Numbered from the stretch's first letter, positions 36,887-45,488 are shown. The stretch: 64,000 nt of DNA from Nonomuraea jiangxiensis (GCF_900099965.1 NZ_FNDJ01000003.1:1-64000), one strand, 5' to 3'. Notes: generated by a model not told the origin, from the sequence alone. Made by a program: numbers and translations.

Positions 36887-38626
36887 TCAGTTCCCTTCGG
36901 TTGCGTCGTGCGGCTGTGACGGCATCGCTGCGCGGCGGCCGGCTTCGGCCCCGGTCTGGAAGTCGCCCCACCGCCTCTGGGCCTCCTCGGGGGTGGTGCG
37001 GGCCTGCCCGTCGGGGGAAGGGGTGGCGGCGGGGCGCGTGGGCTGGCGGCGGCGCTGCGGCAGCCGGGGCAGCGCCGCTCCCGTCCCCACGGGCTCCGGC
37101 TGCGCCACGCCCTCCCCCACCGCCGCATGCTCCCCGTCCACGTGCTCCTTGTCCACGTCCCAGTCCGCGCGGTCCCAGTCCGCGTACGGCTCGTCGGCGG
37201 TCTGCCATCCGGGTGACTCGGCGGTGGCGGGCTGCCGCACGGGGAGCTCCGCCGTCGCGGGCTGCCGCCCGGGAAAGTCCCCCATCGCGGGCTGCCGCAC
37301 GGGCAGTTCCTCGGCCGACCGGTGCTGGGCCTGTGTGGTGGGGGCGGACCTGACGGGCTCGGGCGCCAGCACCGAGGGCCGGCTGGTGTCCGGCATCTCC
37401 ACCAGCAGCCCCGCGGGCACGCTGACCACGGCCTGGACGCCGCCGTACGCGCTCTTCTTGACCGTGACCTGCATGCCGTAATGGCTCACCTGGCGGCCGA
37501 TCGCCGCCCAGCCGGTGCGCGGCGGGTTGCCCAGGTCGACCAGGCGCACGGGGTGCTGCCCGCTCAGCAGACGGGTGGCCCGGGCGTACTGCTCCTCGTT
37601 CAGGCCCACGCCGGCGTCGTCGATGACGATGGCCGCCCCGGTGTTGGTCTCGTGAATGGCGATGGTCACCTTGAGCGTGCCGTGGGAGTGGTGGACGGCG
37701 TTGGCCAGCAACTCCGAGGTGATGAACAGGATCGGCTCCGCGGCCCGGGCCGCGACCCCGACCCGGCGGCGCAGGTGGTTGGCCGGTCCATCGATGCGCT
37801 GCTCGAAGTTCTCCACCCGGGAGATCGCGCCCACGACCAGGTCCACCAGGTAGGTGTCGTCACGCGACAGGCCCGTGGTGGCGCCGCAGGCGATGCCGCT
37901 GGCCTGCGCGCGGCGCACGATGAGCTCGTTGAACATGTCGAGCCCGAGCACCTCACGCAGCAACGCGGTGTGCTCGTCGCCGCTGTAGCGCCGCTGCACC
38001 CCGGCCAGCAGGTCCTGGGCCCGCAGCGCCTGGGTCTGCACGCGTGACATGGCACCCCGGACGACAGCCTGGGCCGCCTCGTCGATCCGCTCCCCCTCCT
38101 CGCGCACGCTGCGGGCGAGCGCGTCGAGGATGGCGCGGTGCTGCTTGTCGACGTCGGTGCCGGCCAGCGCCGCGTTGTGCAGGCCGGGCACGATCACGTG
38201 CGGAGCCCTCAGGTGCGCCACCAGGGCGGGGATGCGGCTGGTCAGCAGGTGGTCGGTCTCCTCGCGTACGAGGTCGTGCCGGGCGCGGGCCCTGCCGACC
38301 TGCTCCGCGGCCTCGGCGACCTGCCGCTCGGCCTCCTGCGTCCGCCGCTCGGCCTCCATGGCCTTCCGCTCGGCCTCCTGGATCTGCCGCTCGGCTTCCT
38401 TGGCCTTCCGCTCGGCCTCCTTCAGCCGCCGATCGACCTGCTGCAGCCGCTGGTCCCGCCCGCTGCCCTCGCGGGACAGGCGTTCCTGCCCCCGCCGCGC
38501 CTCGGCCAGCTGTTTACGGGTCTGGGCGAGCTCCTTCTGTACGCGGTTGCGGTAAATCAGCACGCCCACGACGGCAACGACGATGACGCCGATCACTATC
38601 GCAAAGCTGAGGAAATCTGGCGGCAT
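36887..38626 (-). CDS. cvnA: Conservon sensor ATPase CvnA
   Basis: 579 residues. One membrane helix (about 8-25), then a long coiled coil with heptad repeats of EAERKAKEAERQ type (about 28-125), a helical bundle, and a histidine-kinase-like ATPase domain: N-box ELLANAVHHSH near 305, G1 box DDAGVGL near 335, and a late GG-x-QAVVSVP. There is no obvious phospho-accepting His, as in other CvnA proteins, which sense at the membrane and work with the CvnB-D proteins. The C-terminal 160 residues are disordered and contain imperfect repeats (ELPVRQPA...FPGRQPATAELPVRQPA). The start is ATG 38626 with AGGA upstream. It heads the minus-strand operon. Confidence 0.9.
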   Translation of the reverse strand: MPPDFLSFAIVIGVIVVAVVGVLIYRNRVQKELAQTRKQLAEARRGQERLSREGSGRDQRLQQVDRRLKEAERKAKEAERQIQEAERKAMEAERRTQEAERQVAEAAEQVGRARARHDLVREETDHLLTSRIPALVAHLRAPHVIVPGLHNAALAGTDVDKQHRAILDALARSVREEGERIDEAAQAVVRGAMSRVQTQALRAQDLLAGVQRRYSGDEHTALLREVLGLDMFNELIVRRAQASGIACGATTGLSRDDTYLVDLVVGAISRVENFEQRIDGPANHLRRRVGVAARAAEPILFITSELLANAVHHSHGTLKVTIAIHETNTGAAIVIDDAGVGLNEEQYARATRLLSGQHPVRLVDLGNPPRTGWAAIGRQVSHYGMQVTVKKSAYGGVQAVVSVPAGLLVEMPDTSRPSVLAPEPVRSAPTTQAQHRSAEELPVRQPAMGDFPGRQPATAELPVRQPATAESPGWQTADEPYADWDRADWDVDKEHVDGEHAAVGEGVAQPEPVGTGAALPRLPQRRRQPTRPAATPSPDGQARTTPEEAQRRWGDFQTGAEAGRRAAMPSQPHDATEGN

Positions 38627-38675
38627 GACAGTCCTGGGGTCTGAGGGGGCGGTGAGAACCGGCGCCGTGCGCCAC

Positions 38676-38705
38676 CCAGTATTGCCATCGTGTCAACATA
38701 GTCAA
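38676..38705 (-). promoter_or_regulatory. Probable conservon promoter
   Basis: On the minus strand TTGACT (38705-38700) and TACTGG (38681-38676) are 18 bases apart, about 50 bases before the cvnA start. Confidence 0.45.
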
Positions 38706-39492
38706 ACGATCAGCAAACCCCCGACAGGTGCCCACGCACACCCAAAATTCAGGGCAAACCACCACTTAATGGTCACGTCACGTGACTTAGCGTGACATTT
38801 TGCGCACGGACAGCCCGGCACCGCAAGGGCACTCCCCAAACCCCCTCCAACCTGCGCGAACCCCAGGATCACCGCCGAATCCCTCAACTCCTGGCCACAC
38901 CCCGACCGCCACCGCTCCACCCCGAATCGGCTGTCCGGAACTGGCGCTTTACCCGGCCCTCATGGCAGCGGCCTGTCTCGCGCCGGAGCGGGGCATCGAT
39001 TCATCCCACGAAACGGACGGTGATTTCCATCCACTGGAACCAGCCCACTCCACCGACACCCTTAAAGCCACCCATACACGCATTTATCCGTTTTGTACGA
39101 GAAAGCCATCAAAAAGCCGTATATGTCGCTTGCGATACCCGGGGGCGGCGCCGCATAGTGGAGGGCGCTGACACTTCCTGAGGGTCCTTCCCAGAGACGT
39201 GCAGCGCGGGCCGGAGCGAATACGGCCCGCGGCGTGCCGGCCACCTTCGTCACAGGCACCACGGCACGAGGCCTCCCGGTGCATTCGCGGCCGGCCACGA
39301 CACACGGTCGGGCAGCCGTGTCACGGCCGGCTTCCTTTCTCGGGAGGCCCTTCCTCCACCCGGCCGCCCGGCCGGCGTCAAGACCGCGACAGTGAGCACA
39401 CGGTTCGCGTAGGCGTTGTGTCAGAACCACCCCACAGCGCCCCTTCCCGGGACAGGCTGCAAGAGATCATTCCAGCCATCCGAAGGCCACAC
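38706..39492. other. Intergenic region between conservon and plus-strand cassette
   Basis: No believable gene was found in about 790 bases. The part 38740-39130 is relatively A+T-rich and holds runs such as AAAAAGCCGTATATG near 39113, which could carry a promoter for the plus-strand genes. A GTG at 39418 could extend the next gene by 25 residues, but the added sequence looks non-coding. Confidence 0.5.
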
Positions 39493-39831
39493 ATGTCGCA
39501 GCTCCTGAATCCCTGGGCACCCGAGGAACCGGTCGATCCCCACGTGGTGGAGATCGAGCGGGCCCGGCTGCGGGAGATCATCTCCCACCTGCCAGAAGCC
39601 GCCCGGCCGCTCGACGACGCGATCCCCCGGCTGGTCTCGCTCACCGTCGCGGAGTCGAGCTTCACCTCGTTCACCTATTCGCTGGCCATCGCCTACGGGG
39701 AGGTCGAGGCGTACACGCTGCAGGAGCTGCGCCACCGCACGCGGGACACCACGCGGATCAGGGAGGGCGTGGCCGTCTCCCTCCAGACCTGGCAGGACGC
39801 CGAGCATGCGAGCACCGTGAGATGGACCTGA
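39493..39831 (+). CDS. Small helical protein, possibly type VII secretion-linked
   Basis: 112 residues, mostly predicted helix (VEIERARLREIISHLPEAARPLDDAIPRLVSLTVAESS). I do not recognise the family with certainty. Its size, helical make-up and position before a protein with a WxG turn and a YbaB-like protein fit EspC/WXG100-type small proteins that go with ESX (type VII) systems in actinomycetes. It has no signal peptide or membrane segment. The ribosome site is weak (GAAGG about 10 bases upstream of ATG 39493). Function unproven. Confidence 0.5.
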   Translation: MSQLLNPWAPEEPVDPHVVEIERARLREIISHLPEAARPLDDAIPRLVSLTVAESSFTSFTYSLAIAYGEVEAYTLQELRHRTRDTTRIREGVAVSLQTWQDAEHASTVRWT

Positions 39832-39933
39832 ACCTGGCCCTGCTGGGCCGGCGGAGCCTGGAGCTGGGCACGGGCGCGGCGTTGACGCTGTCGGCTGCTC
39901 GGCGTCCCGGCGGGCTGGCCCTTCGTCGGGAGG

Positions 39934-40701
39934 ATGTACTGCCACCAGTACGACCCGCGGTCGTTCTTCGACGGCGCCGGCACCTGGCTGGCGGTGCACG
40001 ACGACGTGGTGACCGCCCGGCTGAACGTCGAGGCGCTCGTCTTCGGGGCGACCGGGGCGGGCTGGCGCGGCGAGGACGGCCGGGCCTTCCAGCGCCGCAT
40101 GGACGCCTACCTGTCCGACCTGCGCGGCATCGAGATCCGGGCGGTGGTCACGGCCATCACCCTGTACGTCGCCGGGGCCGTACTGGCGGCGTTGCTGCTG
40201 TTCCAGTTCCTGGTCGCCGTGGCCATGACGGCGGTGGCGGCGTGGGTGCTGGTCGCGGCCGTCACCCCGCTCAGCCTGGCCTCGGCCCGGCTCGTGGCCC
40301 TGCAGTGCCTGATCAAGCTCTTCGAGGGCTTCCGGGCGGTGGAACGGCTGGTGGACACGGTCATGCACGGGTGCGCCGCCGTCCTCGGCGCGGCCGTGGT
40401 CGTGGACGTGGGGGTCGAGGCCGCGCACGGCGACACCAGCGGCCTGCGCGACCTGGCCGCGGGGACCTTCGCCCAGGGCCCCCTGTTCATCTGGGGCACG
40501 GCGAACCGGGTCGAACGCGACCTGACCGCCCACGGCGTCGACGGCGTCCACCCGCGTTCGGGGAAGCCGCTGCCGCCCGGCCTGCCCCAGCTCGCGGGCG
40601 CCAAGGCGGTCAACGACATCGTGAGCGGCAGCCAGACCGTGACCGGCCGGTACGTACCCGAGCAGGCCGGGGACGGCTCCTACACCTTCCCCTGGGAGTG
40701 A
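39934..40701 (+). CDS. Membrane protein with WxG motif
   Basis: 255 residues. The N-terminal 70 residues form a helix pair around GAGWRGEDGRAFQRRM, the WxG turn of WXG100-type type VII substrates. Two or three hydrophobic segments follow (ITLYVAGAVLAALLLFQFLVAVAMTAVAAWVLVAAV, then a weaker one near CAAVLGAAVVVDVGV), and then a soluble tail ending TFPWE. The start is ATG 39934, the only start in this frame after a stop at about 39883; GGGAGG directly abuts it. Proteins joining a WXG-like head to membrane helices occur as large type VII toxin or accessory proteins. This one lacks a recognisable toxin domain. It is four bases from the next gene. Confidence 0.6.
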   Translation: MYCHQYDPRSFFDGAGTWLAVHDDVVTARLNVEALVFGATGAGWRGEDGRAFQRRMDAYLSDLRGIEIRAVVTAITLYVAGAVLAALLLFQFLVAVAMTAVAAWVLVAAVTPLSLASARLVALQCLIKLFEGFRAVERLVDTVMHGCAAVLGAAVVVDVGVEAAHGDTSGLRDLAAGTFAQGPLFIWGTANRVERDLTAHGVDGVHPRSGKPLPPGLPQLAGAKAVNDIVSGSQTVTGRYVPEQAGDGSYTFPWE

Positions 40702-40705
40702 ATCC

Positions 40706-41116
40706 ATGGACCTCAGGCACGAGCTCGGCTTCGACCCCGAGCGGCTCGCGGCCGACGCCGACCACCTCTTCCAGCGGATGCGCGACCTGCACGCCCAGCC
40801 GGAGTCCGTGGCGCGGGCCGAGTCCGACGACGGCCGGGTGACGGTCGAGTGCGGCAGCACCTCGGGCGTGCGGAAACTGCACCTCGACCCCCGAGCCATG
40901 CGCATGAGCTCGGCGGACCTTGCCGAGACCGTGGTCGAGCTGATCCACCGGGCCAGGCAGCGGGCCGAGGCGGAGGCCCGCGCGGCGGCCGAGGCGTTCG
41001 GCGGCTACGGCCCGCTCGCCGCCGATCGGCTGCGTGCGACCAGCGGCGATCTACGGCAGAACCTGGAGCACGCCGCCGCCACCATCGACCGCCTCCGCGC
41101 CCTCCTGCGCCCCTGA
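40706..41116 (+). CDS. YbaB/EbfC-like nucleoid-associated protein
   Basis: 136 residues. The middle part (SDDGRVTVECGSTSGVRKLHLDPRAMRMSSADLAETVVELIHRARQRAEAEA) has the strand-helix pattern of YbaB/EbfC DNA-binding proteins, which form dimers on DNA. In actinomycetes such proteins often sit beside WXG100 genes, as here. It follows the membrane protein gene by four bases. The final 40 residues are a helix (LRATSGDLRQNLEHAAATIDRLRALL). Family fairly sure; cellular role unknown. Confidence 0.65.
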   Translation: MDLRHELGFDPERLAADADHLFQRMRDLHAQPESVARAESDDGRVTVECGSTSGVRKLHLDPRAMRMSSADLAETVVELIHRARQRAEAEARAAAEAFGGYGPLAADRLRATSGDLRQNLEHAAATIDRLRALLRP

Positions 41117-41128
41117 CCGACGCGCGGC

Positions 41129-41162
41129 GGTCCCCGCCGCCCTGGCTCAGGCGACGGGGACC
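41129..41162. terminator. Bidirectional terminator between convergent genes
   Basis: GGTCCCCG (41129-41136) pairs with CGGGGACC (41155-41162). An alternative inner stem, CGGCGG/CCGCCG, lies at about 41125-41140. It is placed between the YbaB-like gene and the DHA2 exporter gene, which converge. Confidence 0.55.
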
Positions 41163-41183
41163 CCGATCCCTTAGGGAAGCCGT

Positions 41184-42617
41184 TCAGGAGGCGGTGACGG
41201 CGACGTTGTCCGCATCCGCGGCGGGTGCGGGAGCCGGGCGTCGCAGCACGGCCAGGCTGACGACGAGGGCGGCGGCGAGCAGCCCGGTCGCGAACATGAA
41301 CGCCAGCCGGTACCCGCCCGCCAGCGCCGCCGCCTCGGAGGCCCCGGACGAGAGCATGGTGCCGGTACGCGAGGCGGCCAGCGTGGACAGAACCGCGACG
41401 CCGAGCGCCATGCCGATCTGCTGGGTGGTGTTGAACAACCCGGACGCCAGCCCGGCGTCGTCGGCCCTGGCGCCCGACATGCCGAGCGTGGTCAGCGCGG
41501 GGAGCACCAGCCCTCCGCCGGCGATCAGCAGCATCACCGGCAGCAGGTCCGTGGCGTAGGAAGCCTGCACGGGCACCCTGGTGAGCCAGCCCATCGCGAG
41601 CAGCAGCAGCACCAGGCCGGCCGCCAGGACGGCGCGCTCGCCGAAGCGGGTGTTGAGGCGGGCGGAGACGAACAGCGACACCGCGCCGATGGACACCGCC
41701 GCGGGCAGCATGGCCAGCCCGGTGGCCAGGGCTCCGTAGCCGAGGACCCTCTGCATATAGAGGGCGACGATGATCTGGAAGGCGAACATGGCCGACAGCG
41801 ACAACATCTGCACGAGGTTGCCGCCGACGACACCGCGCGATCGGAGGACGCGCAGGGGCATCAGCGGGGTGCGCGCGGTCGCCTGGCGGACGAAGAACGC
41901 GGCCAGCAGGGCCAGCGACAGGGCGCCGAGGCCCAGGGTGTGGGCGGCCAGCCAGCCGTACTCCTCGATCTTGACGACCGTGTAGATCCCGAGCATCAGC
42001 CCCGAGGTGACCAGCACGGCGCCGAGGACGTCGGCGCCCGCCGCCAGGCCCAGGCCGCGGTCGGCGGGGAGTGCCCTGAACGCCAGCGCGACGGTGGCCA
42101 GCCCGATCGGCACGTTGATGAAGAAGATCCAGTGCCAGCTCAGCGCGTCGGTGAGCACTCCGCCGAGCACCTGGCCGATCGACGCGCCGGCGGCGCCGGT
42201 GAAGCTGAAGACGCCGATGGCCCTGGCCCGCTGCCGCGGGTCGGTGAACAGCGTCACCAGGATGCCCAGCACCACCGCCGAGGCCATCGCGCTGCCCACG
42301 CCCTGCAAAAAGCGCGCGGCGATCAGCAGGCCGGAGGACGTGGCCACCCCGGCGAGCAGGGAGGCGCCGGTGAAGACGACGTTCCCGGCCAGCAGCATCA
42401 TCCTGCGCCCGAGAAGGTCGCCCAGCCGGCCGGCCAGCAGCAACAACCCGCCGAACGCGATCAGGTAGGCGTTGACGGTCCAGCTCAGCCCGGCGGCGGT
42501 GAAGCCGAGATCGCTCTGGATCGCGGGCATGGCCACGGTCACGATGCTGCCGTCGAGGATCGTCATGAGCATGGTGACCGACAGCACGGTCAGGGCGAGG
42601 CGTTGGGTTTGCGACAT
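41184..42617 (-). CDS. DHA2-family 14-helix MFS drug exporter
   Basis: 477 residues. It begins RLALTVLSVTMLMTILDGSIVTVAMPAIQSDLG and has GRLGDLLGRRMML between helices two and three and fourteen hydrophobic segments, as in EmrB/QacA proton-driven multidrug exporters. ATG 42617 is chosen because AGGAGA lies eight bases upstream; an upstream in-frame ATG (42635) lacks this. It is 72 bases downstream of a MarR gene on the same strand and has its own copy of the putative MarR operator, so it is probably repressed by that MarR and induced by a drug or metabolite. Confidence 0.92.
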   Translation of the reverse strand: MSQTQRLALTVLSVTMLMTILDGSIVTVAMPAIQSDLGFTAAGLSWTVNAYLIAFGGLLLLAGRLGDLLGRRMMLLAGNVVFTGASLLAGVATSSGLLIAARFLQGVGSAMASAVVLGILVTLFTDPRQRARAIGVFSFTGAAGASIGQVLGGVLTDALSWHWIFFINVPIGLATVALAFRALPADRGLGLAAGADVLGAVLVTSGLMLGIYTVVKIEEYGWLAAHTLGLGALSLALLAAFFVRQATARTPLMPLRVLRSRGVVGGNLVQMLSLSAMFAFQIIVALYMQRVLGYGALATGLAMLPAAVSIGAVSLFVSARLNTRFGERAVLAAGLVLLLLAMGWLTRVPVQASYATDLLPVMLLIAGGGLVLPALTTLGMSGARADDAGLASGLFNTTQQIGMALGVAVLSTLAASRTGTMLSSGASEAAALAGGYRLAFMFATGLLAAALVVSLAVLRRPAPAPAADADNVAVTAS

Positions 42618-42657
42618 GGCTTCTCCTGTCATCACGAAACAGAAGAAACCGTAGCAG

Positions 42658-42677
42658 ATAGTTTTGTTGTAGACGAT
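42658..42677. promoter_or_regulatory. Putative MarR operator before the exporter
   Basis: ATAGTTTTGTTGTAGACGAT matches the element before marR (43179-43198) at 15 of 20 positions. It lies between the marR stop and the exporter start. Confidence 0.6.
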
Positions 42678-42688
42678 CCTTTGCGGAC

Positions 42689-43168
42689 CTATTGTCGTGC
42701 CCGGCGTGCCACCGGCGGCGCCTCCACGGGGGTGGACAGGTGCCCCTCGACCAGCCGGTCCAGCGCCTGGAGCAGCGCCTTGGCATCCTCGGCGGGCAGC
42801 GAGCCCAGGGCGGCGCGGTGCACGCCGTCGACGACCTCCTGACTGCGCCTGGCCATCTCCCTGCCCTTCTCGGTGAGCGCGATGATCCTGGCCCGGCGGT
42901 CGACGCTGGACGGGCGGCGCTCCGCCAGCCCCGCCTCCTCCAGGGCGTCGACCGTGACCACCATCGTGGTCTTGTCCATGTCGCCGAGCTCCGCGAGCTG
43001 GGCCTGCGTACGCTCCTCCTCGATGGCGTGCACGAGCACGCAGTGCATGCGGGCCGTCAGGCCGATCTCGGCCAGCGCCGCCGCCATGCGCGTGCGCAAC
43101 ACGTGGCTGGTGCGGTCGAGCAGGAACGACAGGTCGGGCTCCGCGCGCGATGGCGCCATGGCAGTCAT
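42689..43168 (-). CDS. MarR-family repressor
   Basis: About 159 residues with the MarR winged helix: DLSFLLDRTSHVLRTRMAAALAEIGLTARMHCVLVHAI, then AELGDMDKTTMVVTVDALEEAGLAERRPSSVDRRARIIALTEKGRE, which gives the recognition helix and the wing with DRR. Three in-frame ATGs exist (43177, 43168, 43159). A perfect minus-strand TATAAT at 43181-43176 overlaps the first, so transcription should start near 43169 and ATG 43168 would be leaderless; I use that one. It likely controls itself and the downstream exporter through the shared 20-bp element. Confidence 0.9.
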   Translation of the reverse strand: MTAMAPSRAEPDLSFLLDRTSHVLRTRMAAALAEIGLTARMHCVLVHAIEEERTQAQLAELGDMDKTTMVVTVDALEEAGLAERRPSSVDRRARIIALTEKGREMARRSQEVVDGVHRAALGSLPAEDAKALLQALDRLVEGHLSTPVEAPPVARRARQ

Positions 43169-43175
43169 AGATAAC

Positions 43176-43198
43176 ATTATAGTTTCGTTGCGGATTAT
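43176..43198 (-). promoter_or_regulatory. marR promoter with overlapping MarR operator
   Basis: TATAAT on the minus strand (43181-43176) overlaps the 20-bp element ATAGTTTCGTTGCGGATTAT (43179-43198), which is shared with the exporter upstream region. Overlap of operator and -10 box fits autorepression. Confidence 0.65.
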
Positions 43199-43211
43199 CC
43201 CCGGCTGCCGT

Positions 43212-44306
43212 TCAGGGCTTCCCCGCCGACCCGTCGTGGGCGCGTTTCAGAAGGTCGTGGAGGAGGGTGACCACCTCGCCCGGGGTGAACTCCATGGCGT
43301 TCGCCCCGACGCTGAGCTCGAAGCTGCAGCGGGTGGGGTCCGGCGCGGAGCGCACTCTGCCCCAGAGCTGGATGCCGTGCTCGGCGAGGATCTCCGCGCC
43401 GGCCCGTTCGACGTCCCGCCTGGCGGCCGGCAGGTGGACGTGGAACATGGCCGCCTGCGGCGGGTCGGGGTGGGCCCGCGCGGCGCCGTCGGCGTTGATG
43501 GCCGCCGCGACGGCGATGGCGTGCTCGTGGTAGCGGGCCATGTCCGAGCCGAGGGTGTCCAGGTGGACCAGGGCGGCCAGGGCGAGCGGCCAGGCGTCGG
43601 CGATCGCGCCGCCGAGCCGCCGGCGCCACACCTCGGCGGCCCGTACGGTGCCGGCGTCCGCGGCGAGCACCGCACCGCGCACTCCTTGCAGGCTCTTGTA
43701 GAGCGAGACGTACACCGAGTCGAACAGGCCGGCGATCTCGTCCATCGGCCGCCGGTAACCGGCCTGGGCCTCCCAGATCCGGGCCCCGTCCAGATGCGCG
43801 GCGGCGCCGGTGGCCCGGACGAGGTCGACCTGGGCACGGAGGTCGTCCCAGGACGGCAGCAGCCCGCCGAGGTCGCGCTGCGGCAGCTCCCAGACCGCCG
43901 CCGCGAGCGGCTCGCCGATCGCCGCCAGGTCGCCGGCCGTCATCAGCTCGTTGGGGTCGCCGGCGCGGTGCATCCACAGGCCGTGGACCGCGTTGTAGCC
44001 CTGCCCCTCCCACACGTCCAGGTGCGACTGCGGGTGGGCGGCGAAGGCGCGGCGCCCGCGCAGGTCTGCGTGGACGCGCAACGCGGCCTGCTGCGCCATC
44101 GTCCCGCTCGGGAAGAACAGCGCCCGCTCCTTGCCGAGCAGCTCGGCCAGCCGCCGCTCCAGCACCGCGACCGGGCCGTCGGGCCCGTCCGCCGGGGTGT
44201 CGTCGTCCACCAGTGCGAGCATCCGCTCCAGCATCGCCCGCGGCTTGCGCCGGATCGGCGCGTGCAGGAACAGCGCCCGCCGGACAGAGGGGGTTGGATC
44301 GGACAT
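43212..44306 (-). CDS. Threonine aldolase-like PLP enzyme
   Basis: 364 residues of the beta-eliminating lyase/threonine aldolase group (PLP fold type I). It has LFFPSGTMAQQAALRVHADLRGRRAFAAHPQSHL (cofactor phosphate and ring-stacking region), AAHLDGARIWEA (Asp that binds the pyridine nitrogen) and SLYKSLQGVRGAVLA with the PLP lysine near residue 203. Such enzymes split or form beta-hydroxy amino acids. ATG 44306 is used because AAGGAGCGG lies just upstream; an earlier in-frame ATG (44324) lacks a site. It is divergent from the BlaI-type gene, with an inverted repeat between them. Substrate not predictable. Confidence 0.85.
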   Translation of the reverse strand: MSDPTPSVRRALFLHAPIRRKPRAMLERMLALVDDDTPADGPDGPVAVLERRLAELLGKERALFFPSGTMAQQAALRVHADLRGRRAFAAHPQSHLDVWEGQGYNAVHGLWMHRAGDPNELMTAGDLAAIGEPLAAAVWELPQRDLGGLLPSWDDLRAQVDLVRATGAAAHLDGARIWEAQAGYRRPMDEIAGLFDSVYVSLYKSLQGVRGAVLAADAGTVRAAEVWRRRLGGAIADAWPLALAALVHLDTLGSDMARYHEHAIAVAAAINADGAARAHPDPPQAAMFHVHLPAARRDVERAGAEILAEHGIQLWGRVRSAPDPTRCSFELSVGANAMEFTPGEVVTLLHDLLKRAHDGSAGKP

Positions 44307-44340
44307 ACACCGCTCCTTTATCATTACCTCACATAGGTGG

Positions 44341-44364
44341 CGCTACTACGGTACCCCGGTAGCG
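44341..44364. promoter_or_regulatory. Inverted repeat between divergent genes
   Basis: CGCTAC (44341-44346) and GTAGCG (44359-44364) are perfect 6-bp arms 12 bases apart, between the aldolase-like gene and the BlaI-type regulator gene. It could be the regulator's operator. Confidence 0.45.
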
Positions 44365-44450
44365 TATGTTCCAGCCCTGCGCCGGGTTCGTGGTTGCGCC
44401 TCAGCGATCGCCGCTAGCATGAGGCAGACCACGCACGGAGGGGCTGTCAG

Positions 44451-44825
44451 ATGATGCGCGGCCTGGGAGAACTCGAGTCCACGATCATGGACCGCATGTG
44501 GGCCACCAAGGAGCCCGCCTCGGTCAGAGACGTTCTGGAGCACCTGCGGCAGGAGCGCACGCTCGCCTACACGACCGTGATGACCGTCATGGACAAGCTC
44601 CACACCAAGGGCCTGCTCAAGCGCAAGCCCGTCGGGCGGGCCTACGTCTACGAGGTGGTCTCCTCCAAGGAGGCCTACACCGCCGACGTGATGCGCGAGT
44701 CCCTGGCCAACAGCGGCAACCGGGCCGCCACGCTGGTGCACTTCCTCGAACGCCTCAGCCCGGAGGAGGCCACGGCCCTGGAGGCGGCCCTCCAGGTCTA
44801 CCCGCCGAAGGGGCTGCCCTCCTGA
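44451..44825 (+). CDS. BlaI/MecI-family repressor
   Basis: 124 residues. Winged helix of the BlaI/MecI/CopY group: LGELESTIMDRMWATKEPASVRDVLEHLRQERTLAYTTVMTVMDKLHTKGLLKRKPVGRAYVYEV is a full match to the DNA-binding domain, followed by a C-terminal dimer helix pair. In related systems a membrane peptidase (BlaR-type) inactivates the repressor; no such gene is next to this one. ATG 44451, with GGAGGGG seven bases upstream. It may act on the inverted repeat at 44341-44364. Confidence 0.9.
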   Translation: MMRGLGELESTIMDRMWATKEPASVRDVLEHLRQERTLAYTTVMTVMDKLHTKGLLKRKPVGRAYVYEVVSSKEAYTADVMRESLANSGNRAATLVHFLERLSPEEATALEAALQVYPPKGLPS

Positions 44826-44864
44826 CACGTCACCCGCGAGCCGACCTCCCAGCGGCTGCCCCTT

Positions 44865-44882
44865 GTGAGAGGAGGCTCTCAC
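44865..44882 (+). promoter_or_regulatory. Perfect 18-bp palindrome with the ribosome site in its loop
   Basis: GTGAGAG (44865-44871) and CTCTCAC (44876-44882) flank GAGG. The GGAGG ribosome site for the TetR gene (ATG 44883) is thus half in the stem and half in the loop. It could be an operator or an RNA hairpin that limits translation. Confidence 0.55.
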
Positions 44883-45479
44883 ATGAGGGTGCAGTACAGT
44901 GAAGGCATGGCGACCGGCGGGCTGCGCGAGCGCAAGAAGGCCAGGACCAGGGAGACGATCCTGCGCGAGGCGTTCAGGCTCTTCCGCGAACGCGGCTACC
45001 ACGCCACCACCATCGAGCAGATCGCCGAGGCCGCCGAGGTCTCCCCCGCCACCTTCTTCCGGTATTTCCCGACGAAGGAGGACCTGGTCACGCTGGATGA
45101 CTTCCCGCCGCTCCTCGCGTCCATGGCGGCCCAGCCGCCGGGCCCTCCGGTCACCGTCATGCGCGGCGCTTTCCGTACGGCGTTCGCCTCCCTGACCGCC
45201 GAGGAGATCGCCGCCGGGCACGCGCGGGAGGTGTTCGCGGTGACCGTCCCCGAGCTGGTGGCGGCCAACCTGCGCAAGAGCTCCGGCCTGCTGCGGCAGG
45301 TCCACGAGATCCTGGCGGAGAAGGCGGGCCGCGACGTGGACGACCCCCGGACCAGGAACGCCGTCGGCGCGGTCTTCGGCATCGTGGCCCTGGTCTGGCT
45401 GCAGTGGGCCAGGGATCCCGGCATGGACGGCCCCGCCGAGGTCGACCGGGCGCTGGCTGACCTGGAGTCCGGCCTGTAG
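44883..45479 (+). CDS. TetR-family regulator
   Basis: 198 residues. The N-terminal domain RERKKARTRETILREAFRLFRERGYHATTIEQIAEAAEVSPATFFRYFPTKEDLV is a clear TetR helix-turn-helix of the AcrR type. The C-terminal ligand domain is of the MftR-like type (TAEEIAAGHAREVFAVTVPELVAAN). ATG 44883 is preferred over ATG 44907 because GGAGG is seven bases upstream. It lies before the NmrA-like gene on the same strand, 46 bases from that gene's likely start, and may regulate it or itself. Confidence 0.9.
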   Translation: MRVQYSEGMATGGLRERKKARTRETILREAFRLFRERGYHATTIEQIAEAAEVSPATFFRYFPTKEDLVTLDDFPPLLASMAAQPPGPPVTVMRGAFRTAFASLTAEEIAAGHAREVFAVTVPELVAANLRKSSGLLRQVHEILAEKAGRDVDDPRTRNAVGAVFGIVALVWLQWARDPGMDGPAEVDRALADLESGL

Positions 45480-45488
45480 GGGCACTAT

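Noticed and set aside
39822..40841. Open frame overlapping the WxG membrane protein gene in another frame
   Set aside because: Arg/Gly-rich shadow; the frame at 39934-40701 has hydrophobic segments and a WxG motif.
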